A stretch of DNA of 64,000 nt from Scolecobasidium constrictum UM 578 (GCA_000611715.1 AZYM01000124.1:1-64000), one strand, 5' to 3'. Positions 1-10,992 are shown, numbered from the stretch's first letter. A program made the numbers and translations. The notes: generated from the sequence alone by a model not told the origin.

Positions 1-1985
1 GTCGTCATTAAATTCTAATAAAAGCTAGGGATAAATACTATATTAGCTAACTAGATAATGCCTAATCCTATCGGAGTCTCGATATACACTTCGACCTTAC
101 CTATCCCTTTAATACGTATATCCGTATTACCGAACCGGATGATTTCGTTATAAAGGGGTTTATATTCCTTAAAACGGGATAGGTTATTATAGACGTGTAT
201 ATCTGCACAGTTATCGAGGCGAAAGTAATCGTTAAAATCGTCTTCGGAGGAAGTACTAAAAGCGAGTTTTAAAGTTATAAACGAAGCTCGAGACCTCTTT
301 ATAGTCGAAGTTTAATTTATAGCTTTTATATTAGTGCTATTAGGTGTCTTAGCTTCTTTTTAAGTTTATTATTTAGATTTAGAAGTAGGCTACTACTTTA
401 GTAGTATAATTTTATTTCTCTCGAAGTTCTTTTCGACTTTAGTACGGTCTCGCTTACTTCCTATAATATAACTTTAGACCTTAGACTAGATATAGACTAA
501 TAGCGTCCAGCCTTATAGCGCGTATATAGGGTTAAGGTACCGGTAATCGGTATACTTATAGGCTAATCCGTAGATACAATCTCGTAGACTTATCGGCGAA
601 TTCGTTAGCATAGGAGTAGATTCGCCTTATTATATTCGACGCTTCAGACAGTAGTCTTTATCGTCCGATAAGTCCGAGTTACGATCATGCTTCTTACCTT
701 AGAATATAGTATAAGCAGCTCGACTCCTGCTAGTCTTCTTATTCGAAGGCGCTATACTTCTAAATTACTTAATACAGAATATAATAGTAATATTTTAGTC
801 CGATAGAGTAGGATTTATACTACAGAATAAACGTAGTGACTATACGATTTTATTCTATACTCTCTGTATAGTTATAATATCGGTATTATTATTATCTATA
901 AAGAGTACTATACCTTTACTAGAAGCGTCTATTAATATAAAACTAGTGCTTATATAATTTAGGTGAATTTCGTTAAGAGCAGTAAGGATAGTATTAGAGA
1001 TTTTCTCGAATGTCCTCGCAGTCTCTTATTTTAAAACAGTCTCGTTCTTAACCTACGCCTCTTTAGACTTTATATAGTTATAGAACGGAGGATTAATCTC
1101 TCGATAAGCCTCGACGAAGGTATCGCAGATCTATAACTCGCTTAAGTTATCGATTTTATATCTTTTCGTATTATTAACTAACGCAAGCTATCGTCCGAGC
1201 TATTTATCAAGACCTATATTTCTAAGACCCTTCTTAAGCTTTTCGAATTCAGTTCTAATAGCTTACTGCTAATCCTTTACGCTTAGCTATATACTTTCTA
1301 CTAGCGCGATGAGCTTTTCTCTAACGGTATACTTACCTAGGTAGTATTATTTAAACTCCTAGTAGACCGTGATATCTATCCGCTTAGAGACTTTATTATA
1401 CCGTTTCTTATCGCTTTCGAAGATTACTCGTAGACTATAATATTTCTAGATCGTGTCTTTTATTGTAGAATTAGGTAGTCTAGTAGCCGTAAACGCTAGG
1501 TTCTCGACCTCGTTTAAATCGCAGAAATTCTAGACATCGTTACATATAGTAAGATCTTCTATTAAATTAATCTAGTCGGTCTAATCGTTGCGCGTATTAA
1601 GCAACGGTAAGTTATAGTCTCTAATCGACATTAATACTAGTCCTCGTTCTAGACTAATTATAGGATCTTTATATTTTCTCAAGCTAATAGCTTAGTTATT
1701 AAGTTAGTCTTCTTCGCTTCTATATCCTAAAGTCTAATTACTTCAAATAGAAGGAGTACGGGGAAGCTATCTTACTTAACTTTCGACCCCTTAATCTAGA
1801 GTATCGTATATTTCTATAATAATATACTTACGGCGACGATAGTAGCGTGCGCGCATTAGTATCGTTATCGAAATAGGTCGATAGAGGTAGTATTCGTAAG
1901 AGAAAGTATCTCCGGGCTTATAACTGTCGTACGGTTATATACGTGAATTATTAGTTAATTAATTATTCTTATCTAGCTAATTTGC
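1..1985 (-). mobile_element. RIP-decayed Ty1/copia-like retrotransposon, gag and protease part
   Basis: Read on the minus strand, a gag-like frame opens at 1631 with MSIRDYNLPLL and runs leftwards. Its tryptophan codons are often TAG (for example in the T-D-W and D-V-W-N-F type positions). Near 60-250 the same strand reads LDNCADIHVYNNLSRF, which matches the copia-type aspartic protease region where D-S-G-A and H-V-C-N are expected, so Ser and Cys look mutated. Integrase and reverse transcriptase would lie left of position 1 and are not in the window. The stretch is very TpA-rich and all long frames are broken, as expected after RIP. I could not fix the LTR ends; the 5' LTR should lie between 1640 and about 1985. 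Family assignment rests on the protease motif and gag position. Confidence 0.6.
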
Positions 1986-2334
1986 TGAGATTTCTCATCT
2001 AGCTTAGAGTTCTGCCTTAGGCTGTCACCTAGTCAGTCCTTCCCTGCGACACTTTCCTAAAGTGATCGGACCGATTCACCGAAGCGCGCTAGACTCGATC
2101 CGTGATGTTAAACTCAACGTCTGATAGTAATGTGCCAAATTGGGCTAGTACGGCACGTGACAGTCTGCGCTGTCGCGCTTTGGTGCGGGATGGGACTGTT
2201 CACTCTGCGCTGTGAACTGTATGTTCATTGGTTGGTTGATTCTAGCTAGCTATCAATGGTGGCTGTGATTATCCAAGGTCATTCACTTTCGTTCCATCAG
2301 TCTTCATCTTACTTTCCTACCACAAACGATCAGT

Positions 2335-4489
2335 TGCTGCCTGTCAGTAACCTCAAAAGTTCAGCAGAACCTTTGGGTTGTCGTAGGATCTGAACTTGGC
2401 TGATACTCTCAATTGGAAACTTGACTAGTCCTGGCTGTTTATAGGCGAAGATACTCTTGACTGCGTCTTCTATAGCGGAGCTGAAATCGCGAATCATGTT
2501 CCCCTGAGCCTCGTCGAGAAATTAGACACAAGACTTGAATGTCTTCTCGGCTGGCAGCAAGATCCTGATCTTAAGTTAGTAAAACCTAAATCCACGTAGC
2601 CATGAATACGCACGTTTCGTCGTTGATCCTAATACCACCGTCGACAGCCTCGAGATAATCTCGGGTTTGTAATAAGCTAAGAACACTAAATCTAAACGTC
2701 TCCACAAGAAGATCCAGCCGTTGACTAAGTATGCGGAGTCTGGTATAGTAACGATACTCTTTAGTATGCTCTAAACTGTTCACTTCGACCTCGGGCGACA
2801 ACTCACAGATCATGGCATCCGTAATTTCGGAAGCACGAAAGTTGTTAGGGTTGCCTGCTCTCCCTCTCTTTCGAGTGCTGATGTTCTCCGAGGTGGAAAC
2901 AACAAAGCCTGTTTCTTAGCTGGCAGTTTTGTGAACGATATCTTTGTACAGCTTCCAAATGTGGCACCGCCGCAGTAATTGACAGGACGCAATACGACCA
3001 CCGAGTTGTCGAATCTCCCGGGCCCTGTCCACAAGGGCAAGATCATCCCCTGGCTTAGCCTGCCAGTCCATCGCCCTGCTTTTGACAAGAATTTGTTACA
3101 GGAGAGCAATAGATTCAGCACTACCGATCGCAGTAGAAATCTTGCTCACAGCAGCTCGTTCATCCTCTTTGTCCAACGTGGCAATCCATTTGCCCACCGC
3201 TAGGGATAGATAGTTACAAACATCGTACGGGATATTAAGCTGCACACATTTCTCCTATTCCATCTCGATGAAGGTCTTCACCTACGCGCATTCGATTTCC
3301 CCTCGGGGGTTTTGCTCGTCCTACCTATTGATCCTCTTGGAGGTTCGTTCTACCTTAGGCGCTTTTCTCTTTCTTGCACAGCTGCGCTGCAGAGTCTGGA
3401 CTGCCTATTCATGGTCTCCAACAGCTTATCCACCTTCAGCAGAACCATCCCCGGTGCTTATTGTACTGTCGTCAAGATGCGCCGCTACTGCGGACAGAAT
3501 AGGCTCGAGTAGCTCTACAGGGCCGTCTATAAACATAGGAGGAGATGGAAAAGGACTGGATAGCTGCGAGCTCTAAACATCTACACTTGCTAAAAGCGTT
3601 CCTATGTCCAGGCCAGGGTACACGTGGAAGAAGGACTCGGAAGACGAGTTTATGAGAGGCTCTGAACTAGAAATTGTCAGGTCAGACAGTAAGACACCCA
3701 TTTCCACAGGTACGGAACGAGACTCCTGCATTACAGGTGACAGTAACGGCGTTGGACTTTCAGTTATTACCGCTGACTCGACCGCCCAGCTGATGTCTTT
3801 GAGCTCACAAGTTAGTTCATGTCCATAGACAATACAGGGTACAGGAACCTCACCTTGGTCCGATGTGGTGCTCTGGAGGAGATTCATTTCTTCAGCACCG
3901 CTAGACTCTGGCATTGTAATCTGCTTCGATTCTCCTAACCTGCTCAGGGTCAAATACCGCTTTGCCACTTTATGACATGGTCATGGAAGAAAGAGAATTA
4001 CCCAAGAGATTCAATAGCTTTAAAAGTGGCTCTAGCGTCCTTAGAATCTTTCCATGCCGCTCTAATTAGAGCACATATAGCGTTGCTCAGCGTGGTATCT
4101 ATTGCTAGATCGTCCCTCTGTCTCGGGCTAAATCTCATACGAGTATCGATTCCTTTCTCTTTCGCTATCTGAGCATGCCGCTTCTTGCGCAAGGCGTCGG
4201 TAGTCCTGTCGTTTACCGTCGCTAAATTATCCTTTCTTAGTTCATAAGTCCATAAGGTGGCAGCAACGTCTATGGAGTGTCACGCACAGGGAGGGACGTG
4301 TTCTCGGTCACTGTTGTCCAAAACATATAATTCAATGAATACCCTGCCGTATCTTGCGCACATCCTATTGCCATGATGGTCGAATTCGTCGGCTCTAGCA
4401 GCAGTAATGGCTGTAGCGGCCCACTGCTGGTTGGCGAACTGATGTCCGATGAGATCCTCGATATAGCGTACATCGACTTGGGTATCCAT
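2335..4489 (-). pseudogene. Decayed RNase III-like protein gene, copy A
   Basis: The start is ATG at 4489 (MDTQVDVRYIEDLIGHQF). An RNase III-like N-terminal half follows, then a C-terminal helical part of the fold at 4192-3998 (RHAQIAKEKGIDTRMRFSPR...LSNAICALIRAAWKDS). A Ser-rich linker (3968-3573) leads to a C-terminal region (3260-2335) with the block KWIATLDKEDER. The parent protein was about 700 aa. Catalytic acidic residues of true RNase III (the ERLEFLGD-type motif) are not visible; the matching stretch reads GNRMCARYGRV. Several in-frame TAG/TAA codons and small shifts break the frame. A second copy at 24690-26779 aligns end to end in the same order. The RNase III assignment is by fold-level motif recognition, so it is moderate; the two-copy relationship is clear. 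Confidence 0.6.
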
Positions 4490-5248
4490 GGCAAAGAAAA
4501 GTAAAGAACGGCAAATGCACAGTCCAGGGTTTGGAATAGCAAGCAGTCAGGTTACAACTTCGTGAAGCAGGCAATTGAGTCACTGCAAACAAGTCCAGTA
4601 ACTCCCTTTTACTCACTGGCTTTAGTGCGTTAAATTCTTCAATCTTTAACCTCGATTAGAGTAAAGCTGCGGTTAACGACATCGGATGGTTTGAAGCTTG
4701 AATTATGATGAGTCGACCATTCCAGAGTGATTTACCCCGCAGCCAGTCTCTGATCCCCGCTGAAGCCGTCGAAGGACTACAGGACCCTGCAACAAAATAG
4801 AACCTATCAGCACTACGGAAACAGTGACGACGAACGCCTCGAGCTTGAGGGAAGTATTGTACTCGCATACGACTAGTCTTATGCACATGCAAGAACAATG
4901 ATAACGTCCTCGTCTCGTCACCTGGTCAGTCGTTGCGTAAGGGGCTTGCTGCATTGTGCCGGGCTTTTGATCGCCGTTCGAAACCCCCGTGACCACCATT
5001 TGGCCAATCCATTTTGCTGAATAGCTTGCACATTGTACGCAGATGCCTAATAGTCGTACTCCGAGAGAAGCAAATCAATTTTGACTAAGTCTGTAGGCTT
5101 GTTGGTGAAAATGTGCGATTGGCAACACATCCAATTGTGAACTCACCAATGAGAGGAGTGCTAACCTAGCTGCTCTTCGGATGAGGTAGCCTAGTCAAAG
5201 TCGAACTTCAGCTTCACTGACGACAACAACATCAACAGCTCAGTCGCC
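4490..5248. other. Intergenic, no supported gene
   Basis: This stretch lies between the RNase III-like pseudogene start and the CCCH pseudogene. Small frames exist on the minus strand (4656-4999), but they lack recognisable motifs and overlap each other. It may hold the old promoter of the RNase III-like gene. Nothing specific is seen. Confidence 0.4.
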
Positions 5249-5784
5249 ATGTCACCTTCCAAGAAGCCGTGCAAATTCTTCTCTGAGGGTAAATGCAAAA
5301 GGGGTGACGCATGTAGTTTTCTTCGTGAGGCTAGGCCAGGCATCACCACCTGAGGAGCAACATCACCCAGCGCGGGCGCCGGTGACCTCGTCTCGACCTT
5401 ACACCTTCTTTCTCCAAGGTCATTAGCTTCCGCAGAAGTCGAATTCCTGCAATAGCACCACACATTATCACCACGCTCTGGTTGTGGTGAGTATGGTTCC
5501 CAAAGTCGCTGTCGAGGTCCTAGCTCTAATATCGTGCCTGGACTGATATTCCACTACACCTCTGTTACTTGTAACTCAAGTTAGCGACCCTACGTCACCT
5601 CGATGATAGCATGATAGGGAAGGTGCTTTCACATGAGTCAGTTCAGCCTTCTCGTTCCCTGATGGCCATGGCTTCCACAGGACTTGCTGACACTTTCACG
5701 ATTGTGAATATTCCCAAACTAGGGGTCTGTGATTCGCCAATGACAGTATGCGATATTCTCCGTGCTCTAGGCTTCCAAACCTAG
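5249..5784 (+). pseudogene. Broken CCCH zinc-finger protein gene
   Basis: ATG at 5249 opens MSPSKKPCKFFSEGKCKRGD, a clear CCCH zinc finger (C-x7-C-x5-C). The fourth ligand has become Arg in SFLREARP, where His is expected. A stop follows at about 5352. Shifting frame recovers a second finger-like block around 5396-5440 (PYTFFLQGH then a stop, with the first Cys now Tyr). A third decayed block sits near 5560-5600. From about 5590 to 5784 a clean frame reads LADTFTIVNIPKLGVCDSPM and ends in LRALGFQT before TAG at 5782. Cys-to-Tyr and Trp/Gln-to-stop changes fit RIP. The gene converges on the RBR ligase gene, whose stop is only 20 bp away. CCCH proteins bind RNA; this copy is unlikely to be functional. 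Confidence 0.55.
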
Positions 5785-5803
5785 CTTTCCTCCTTTTGAT
5801 TTT

Positions 5804-7117
5804 CTAAACTCGATTGTTGCGGCACTCTTGACAAACCTCAAGATGGCAGTGACGGCAGCGCAAGAGGTAAACTGCATGACGCTGGCCACATGTATCGCAT
5901 GCTCTGCCACGTTTGCCAAATGGCCCAATTCTTTCGAAATGACGCGAGTGAGTACAATCATGACGGTCACGAAGTTCTTCCCGAACTCTTTGTACCCTCA
6001 CTTGCCGATCTGCTAGCGGTATATGACCATTTGCTTCTCTATCGACAACATTCTCAGCTGTGGCAAGTAGGTGCTCCTCACTGAATTGCTCGCATAGGCA
6101 TGTCTTCCAGCTAGCTCCACACAGATAGCACCATTCAGCACGGCATATGCATCTGGTATGACGGTGAGCACAAGCACATGGTGGTCAACTCTGTTTCTAC
6201 TAACTTGATATGATTGCATCCCAGATTCAGCTCCACCATTCGCTGGCAGTTGCTGCAGCGCCGCCAGCCTTTATCGGAAGCCATATCTAATGTGTTCTGA
6301 ATGGACAAATCATGAGGACAGTCCCCAACATGGCTTTTCTGTTTGCAAATCGTGCAGGTGTGCTGGCGGCACAAGCCGCACTTTGCAATATCGGCATGTA
6401 TATCGTTGGGAGGAATGAATGCGCTGCAGTGGAGGTTGGCGCAATATGTGCGATTGTTGGTAGAAAACTCAATACTGGCCAAATTGAATCGGCGCACTTC
6501 TGCAAGTGGCATGTGGTGAGCAACACTCTCAGCGGGATATGCTGCTGACAGCAGCGTGGCGGGAACAACGTCTCGTCCTTGAAAGCCCGAGCAAACAGAT
6601 CCAGTAAGCAATGCCGACAATAGTGGTGTCCGCATGGTACCGTATGCAGTTCGCTCCTAAGCTTATCGTCGCGGCAACAGATGCAGAGAAAGGTGGGAGA
6701 CAATGTCGGCATTGGCGAGCTGTTCGTCGCTTCATCCCCAGCATCAAGTTCATCCAAAATTAGTGGCTGTGCCATGGGAGTTGTCATCTGCACCGTGTCT
6801 TCGAATTCGTTTGCCAGTCGACTTGCCAGTTGACGGTCTGTCGTCGCACGCAGTTCGTCACTCAAGTGTTGACGAAGCACATCCGTATCGCTTTCAAGGG
6901 CCTGGTTGATGCTTCGTGCAAATTTCGTATCACCGAGAAGAGTAAGGAGCTCCTGGATCTGGCTCCTGAAGCCACGAACCGCGGCATCAGTATCCGTCGC
7001 ATCGTCTTCCCTCCTCTTTCCTTTCGAGTCCAACGATGCGGTGAAGACATTGAGTTCTTCTAGCTGAAATTTCAATACAAGGATTTGGTCATCTAAGAGA
7101 CATGGGCCGCCAGCCAT
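5804..7117 (-). CDS. RBR-type (RING-IBR-RING) E3 ubiquitin ligase, one internal frameshift
   Basis: Exon 1 runs 7117-6205 and exon 2 runs 6152-5804. The 52-nt GT-AG intron (6153-6204) joins GCNHIK to CICRAEW, restoring a RING2 Cys set. The order is: N-terminal coiled region; RING1 (CICCRD, then CGHHYCRHC); IBR (RTYCANLHC, CGLCRQHTCTICKQ, HVGDC); RING2 (CSNC, catalytic-type Cys in NLGCNHIKC, CYLCGASW); and an extra Cys-rich tail (CDTCGQRH, RCRHCHLEVCQEC). RBR ligases pass ubiquitin through a RING2 cysteine thioester. One base appears to be missing near 6552: the frame before it ends in PPRCCQQHIPL and the next frame continues ESVAHHMPLAEVRRF, both typical for the family. With one base restored the CDS is 421 codons. 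A 59-nt intron (GTGTTG...TTGAG) could bypass the shift but would delete family-like sequence. It is therefore either a recent pseudogene or a sequence error. Confidence 0.82.
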
Positions 7118-8339
7118 GTCCTATCCAGGTGAAGTTTGTGATTGTAACGATAAATGAAGCAACAGATTGTACTTTTAGCACAAGAACACGTTCGGTCGAT
7201 AGATGCAATATCGTGTAGCTTTTACGGGAGACTAAGGAGGCAAGTTGCTTTCGCTGAAATTGGATCATTGTGGTGAGCGGCCAACTTCGTCAGGGGATTA
7301 ATTAGGAAACGGAGGTACTTGCGATACTACCTTGGCGGTAGATCCCACCGAGCATACCGATAGCCCAATAAGATAATGTTGAGCTGCAAGCAAGATAAGT
7401 TAAGAATTGCCTCAGGAAGTTTACGCCCATCGAACTCCCATCGCTTATTATTAGAACAAGGAATGATTAATAAGTGATCTCGTCTTTCACTCTCATACGT
7501 CGTAAACAAGGGAAATTCTAGATCTGTCTTAACACATAATATAATAGTGCTACATAGTAATCTCGTGCGGAGCCTGTTTGTCTTGCCACGTACTCCTGGA
7601 AGATATATAGTAGTAATTCATGTCTCTATAATTAATTAATAAGTTAGTCCTACTCCTCTTCGACTTCCGATACTTTCTAAATATCGATTAAGGAGATAAA
7701 GTAGACGGCGATGTGTTATCTAGCCTTATATAGGGTCCGGTCTCACTTTATTAAGGCATTAAGGACTATCGAATACTAAAAGGCTCCGGATACTTGTTCT
7801 TCCGGATCTACGCTAACGCAGAAGTTCCCGGCCACGGTAAACCAGGAACTTAGCTATAACTAGGATATTAATATCTTCTACCCGGGTGCCTACTTTTATT
7901 AAGAGCTGTAGTATAGCATAAAGCGTCGCTCCCGTAGATAGTATATTATCTACTACTACTACATATCTACTATCGGTGCCTATATCCTACTCTAACTCTA
8001 ACTACTCCTTAGAACTATTAGACTCTTTAGAATATATATATAATCGCGGCTTAGCTACTGTAAAAGTTAGTAGAGGAAGTTTCCTAGCTTTACGAATTAA
8101 CCTAAGAGGAAGGTCGATACGTGCTGCTAACGCCGCCGTATAGATATAACTACCGGCCTCGTAACACGCTAATATATATATATTAGTCTAATTACCTACG
8201 AGAAGAGTTTGTAATAGAGTTATATAGAGAGTAAGACTATAGGGTCGCTGCGATATACTAAGAATATAATAGAAACAGATACCGTAGTCGGGAAAATCGG
8301 GTACCTTATATACTAAGTCGGCGAGCTTTTAGATCTCTG
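7118..8339. other. AT-rich, RIP-like intergenic stretch
   Basis: No readable gene. From about 7500 the DNA is strongly TpA-rich with stops in all frames, like the other RIPped repeats here. It may be the upstream part of the LINE remnant that becomes readable at about 8340, but I could not read protein from it. 7118-7500 should hold the promoter of the RBR gene. Confidence 0.4.
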
Positions 8340-8640
8340 GATTCACTAAGGGGATCAGATAGCACTTCGCAACCATCACCTTACCCGAAGCGGTGGTTCA
8401 CCCCAGAGCTCAAGAGTCAATTAAAGCGAGACAAACAAGGCGCGCAGACTCTGGCAAGCTAGCTGCGCGCCAAGAGGACCCCTGGACGATGGGCCGAGAC
8501 GGGAATGGACACGTGCCATTAAAAAAAGGCAAGGGCAAAACTGGAAGGATTTCTTGGACAATGCAAGGAGCAACACCACCCTGTGGAAAGCGGCGACATT
8601 CGACTCTGCCGCGAGAATGGTATCAGGAGTTCCGAAGTGA
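8340..8640 (+). mobile_element. Fragment of a Tad1-like LINE (endonuclease-RT linker)
   Basis: Plus-strand reading gives SPYPKRWFTPELKSQLKRD. After a stop and a frame change it gives REWTRAIKKRQGQNWKDF, then LDNARSNTTLWKAATFD. The pattern K-R-W-[WF]-T-P-E-L, then R-A-[IK]-[KR], then W-K-D-F-L, then L-W-K-A-A is typical of the stretch between endonuclease and reverse transcriptase in fungal Tad/I-clade LINE ORF2. The remnant stops 13 bp short of the kinase gene stop codon, so an element has landed at or been captured against the 3' edge of that gene. The small open frame over it (8393-8656) is a chance frame, not a gene. Confidence 0.55.
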
Positions 8641-8652
8641 AGCGTACATCAA

Positions 8653-9423
8653 CTAGGCATGAGCAATCTCCATCCACTTGACATCCTCTTCTAGCCTTTC
8701 ACAGAGCTTTTCCCACGAGTCTCTCGTCCCCGTACTGGTATCGACCTCTACCAAGAGCTCCCTCTCCCGATATTCACGAACAATCCCATCATTCTCTTGT
8801 TCATATTCCTTGTATCGTTTCTCGAACATTACCTCGTCATCTGCTTCCCGCCCTTCCACTTTGCGCGTAAGATACCGCTGCTTCGCGATCTCTTTTGGAC
8901 AATTGAAGAATAAAACCATCTTAGGCGCTGTGATCTTTCCATTGGGTTAGGACATAGGACAGGATATAAAACATCGCTGCTAGCTGGCTTTGCGAGTATG
9001 CTCACCAGGTCTTCAAATTGCATCCGCTGTCCTAAGTTCCGAGGGAATCCATCCACGAGCATCAGCCTCCTGCCTTGCGTTTGCGTGTTCAGCCGTTCCA
9101 GCTCGTCTCTCAAGATTGGAACCAAAACCTCTCCATCAATCAGTTCTTGCTTGTTCACCATAGATGCGAGAGCTTCTGATTGAGGATGAGTAGTGTCGTT
9201 CTTGATGCGCCGTAGGAGATCGCCGACCGACATGTGTTGCACGGGAAACTTCTCTACGAGAAGAGCACTGAGAGTGCCTTTGCCGGCTCCAGGAGGACCT
9301 ATCAGAGTTTTGAGGACTTGTATAGTCAGCTAGGGAGCAAGACAACCTACCGAGAACAAAAATGACCGATATTTGATGGGCCATCGTTGAACTGAAGGAA
9401 GGGGCTGGTGATGCTCGCACCAT
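8653..9423 (-). CDS. UMP/CMP-kinase-like nucleoside monophosphate kinase beside viperin
   Basis: Three exons: 9423-9351, 9298-9006 and 8934-8653. The GT-AG introns are 52 nt (9299-9350) and 71 nt (8935-9005). Joined, they give exactly 216 codons (215 aa), the usual size of UMP-CMP/short adenylate kinases. Motifs: P-loop VLGPPGAGKGT (about residues 23-33, completed across intron 1), NMP-binding start HMSVGDLLRR, DGFPRN (typical of UMP/CMP kinases), CPKEIAKQR, and a short LID with R-E-A-D-D. The enzyme should phosphorylate an NMP with ATP. CMP is the attractive substrate because the divergent neighbour is viperin, which uses CTP in animals. An alternative start at the second Met (MAHQIS, residue 14) is possible. 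Substrate choice among UMP, CMP and AMP cannot be read from sequence alone. Confidence 0.88.
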
Positions 9424-9975
9424 AACCTACACGCAGTCGTCTGAAGTGTATGTATCCCTAAGACTGCTGAAACTGTGACGACACTGAAACAGTTGGCATG
9501 GGCTTGGCGGCAAGTCTTATCTGTTCCAGTATTGAACAAAATAAAGGAAGACTGTAATTCGAACAAGATGCAATATAATCTGGTCACTGAACGGCAAGCT
9601 CACTTACTGTATGACGGCTAATTGAACGCTTAGCCTTTGTTTAATCACTATCAACAGCAGTATTCGTGGAGATCAGTGATTGGCGCGAGCCCTACTGCAT
9701 GCACCTCAACATACGTGACATTCCATGATCACATGGAGCTGTGGCAATGATCGGATTCGTGTTCATACATCTGTAGTCTGCTGTCCGACCCAAATTCAGC
9801 CTTCTTCCGTAGGGCACATGTACTAAGATTGTTATTGCTATACTCCAATAGTTCTGATCCCCGCAACTCGCGACTTCGCACCTTCTATGAGTTTTGAGTT
9901 TGCACCCAAGAGACCGAAGACATCTAATGATTGAGAACATCCCACAGAAATCTGTTACAGAAAAACACCATTACT
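9424..9975. promoter_or_regulatory. Shared divergent promoter region, kinase and viperin
   Basis: The kinase (minus) and viperin (plus) start codons face away from each other across 552 bp, so this interval must hold both promoters. A CCAAT box is visible near 9844-9848. I see no clear TATA box and no conserved operator that I can name. Small open frames here have no recognisable motifs. Co-regulation of the two genes is inference from the head-to-head layout. Confidence 0.45.
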
Positions 9976-10992
9976 ATGCTATCTTCAATTCTCCTCTTTG
10001 GCACGCCCGTCACCAGTATTGCGGGTGCTTCATTTATCATGAGCTGTGCTGCCTACCTCTTATACTATCTCTATCGCCTGAACGCGGCTGAAATTCCAGT
10101 GTCGGTCAACTATCACTTCTCCCGCAAATGTAACTACGAATGCGGCTTTTGCTTCCACACCGAGAAGACCTCCAGTATCCTCTCTATTGAAGAGGCCAAA
10201 CGTGGGTTGAAGCGCTTAAAAGAAGCCGGGATGAAGAAGCTCAATCTCGCTGGCGGAGAGCCATTCCTATATCCCAAATTCATGCGTGAGCTTCTCCGCT
10301 ATGGGAAAGGAGAATTAGGCATAGAAAGCATAAGTATCGTGTCGAACGGCTCGAAGATCACAGAAAACTTCTTACGCGAGAACGCCACCTTTATCGACAT
10401 CCTGGCCATATCCTGCGATTCGTTCAACCCTCAGACAAATATCAAAATCGGAAGAGGCAGAAGTGGAAAGAACGTGGAGCAACTGAAGAGAGTTGCAGGT
10501 TGGTGTCGACAGTTCGGCATTAAATTCAAGGTCAACACGGTTGTATGTACCTTGAATTGGGATGAAGACATGATGCAACCGATTACGCAGCTTCAGCCTT
10601 TCAGGTGGAAGGTCTTCCAGTGCTTGATCGTCACTGGGGAGAACGACAATGAGCAGCGCAAGCGCGATGCGCGTTCGTTTCTCGTAAGTGATAATCAGTG
10701 GAAGGCGTTCTGCGACAGACATAAGGATCTCAAATGTTTCGTGCCAGAGAGCAATGAAATGATGAAAGGGAGTTATTTGATTCTGGATGAGCGTATGCGC
10801 TTTCTGGACAAAGGCGACGGGAAGGAAAAAGCGAGCAAGAGTATCTTGAATGTTGATGTAAGGAAAGCGATGGCCCAAGTGAAGTGGGAGCGAAATAAGT
10901 TCATGGAAAGGGGCGGTCTTTACGATTGGACTAAGGCGAGCGAGGGTGGCTGCACTCGGAGCGATGATCATGCCAAAAAACTGGAATGGTAA
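9976..10992 (+). CDS. Viperin (RSAD2) homologue, radical SAM ddhNTP synthase
   Basis: The first ATG is 9976 (the frame extends upstream only from a TTG), giving 338 aa with no intron; human viperin is 361 aa. Residues 1-35 form a hydrophobic helix (FIMSCAAYLLYYLYRL), a plausible membrane or lipid-droplet anchor. The radical SAM cluster motif is CNYECGFCFHT (Cys52, 56, 59; C-x3-C-x2-C). GGEPF at 93-97, SIVSNGSKI, LAISCDSF, RWKVFQCL and VPESNEMMKGSYLILDE are all viperin hallmarks. The protein ends in KKLEW; a C-terminal Trp is conserved in viperins and needed for Fe-S loading through the CIA machinery in animals. Known family chemistry converts CTP (or another NTP) to 3'-deoxy-3',4'-didehydro-NTP, a chain terminator for viral polymerases. 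Which NTP this fungal enzyme uses is unknown. It is divergent from the NMP kinase and convergent with the CYTH gene. Confidence 0.95.
   Translation: MLSSILLFGTPVTSIAGASFIMSCAAYLLYYLYRLNAAEIPVSVNYHFSRKCNYECGFCFHTEKTSSILSIEEAKRGLKRLKEAGMKKLNLAGGEPFLYPKFMRELLRYGKGELGIESISIVSNGSKITENFLRENATFIDILAISCDSFNPQTNIKIGRGRSGKNVEQLKRVAGWCRQFGIKFKVNTVVCTLNWDEDMMQPITQLQPFRWKVFQCLIVTGENDNEQRKRDARSFLVSDNQWKAFCDRHKDLKCFVPESNEMMKGSYLILDERMRFLDKGDGKEKASKSILNVDVRKAMAQVKWERNKFMERGGLYDWTKASEGGCTRSDDHAKKLEW

Noticed and set aside
4920..5010. Possible tRNA (a ttcgaa loop-like string near 4978)
   Set aside because: No matching acceptor, D-arm or anticodon stem could be folded around it.
8393..8656. 87-codon plus-strand frame before the kinase gene
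   Set aside because: Translation in the neighbouring frames gives LINE motifs; this frame is out of register with them.
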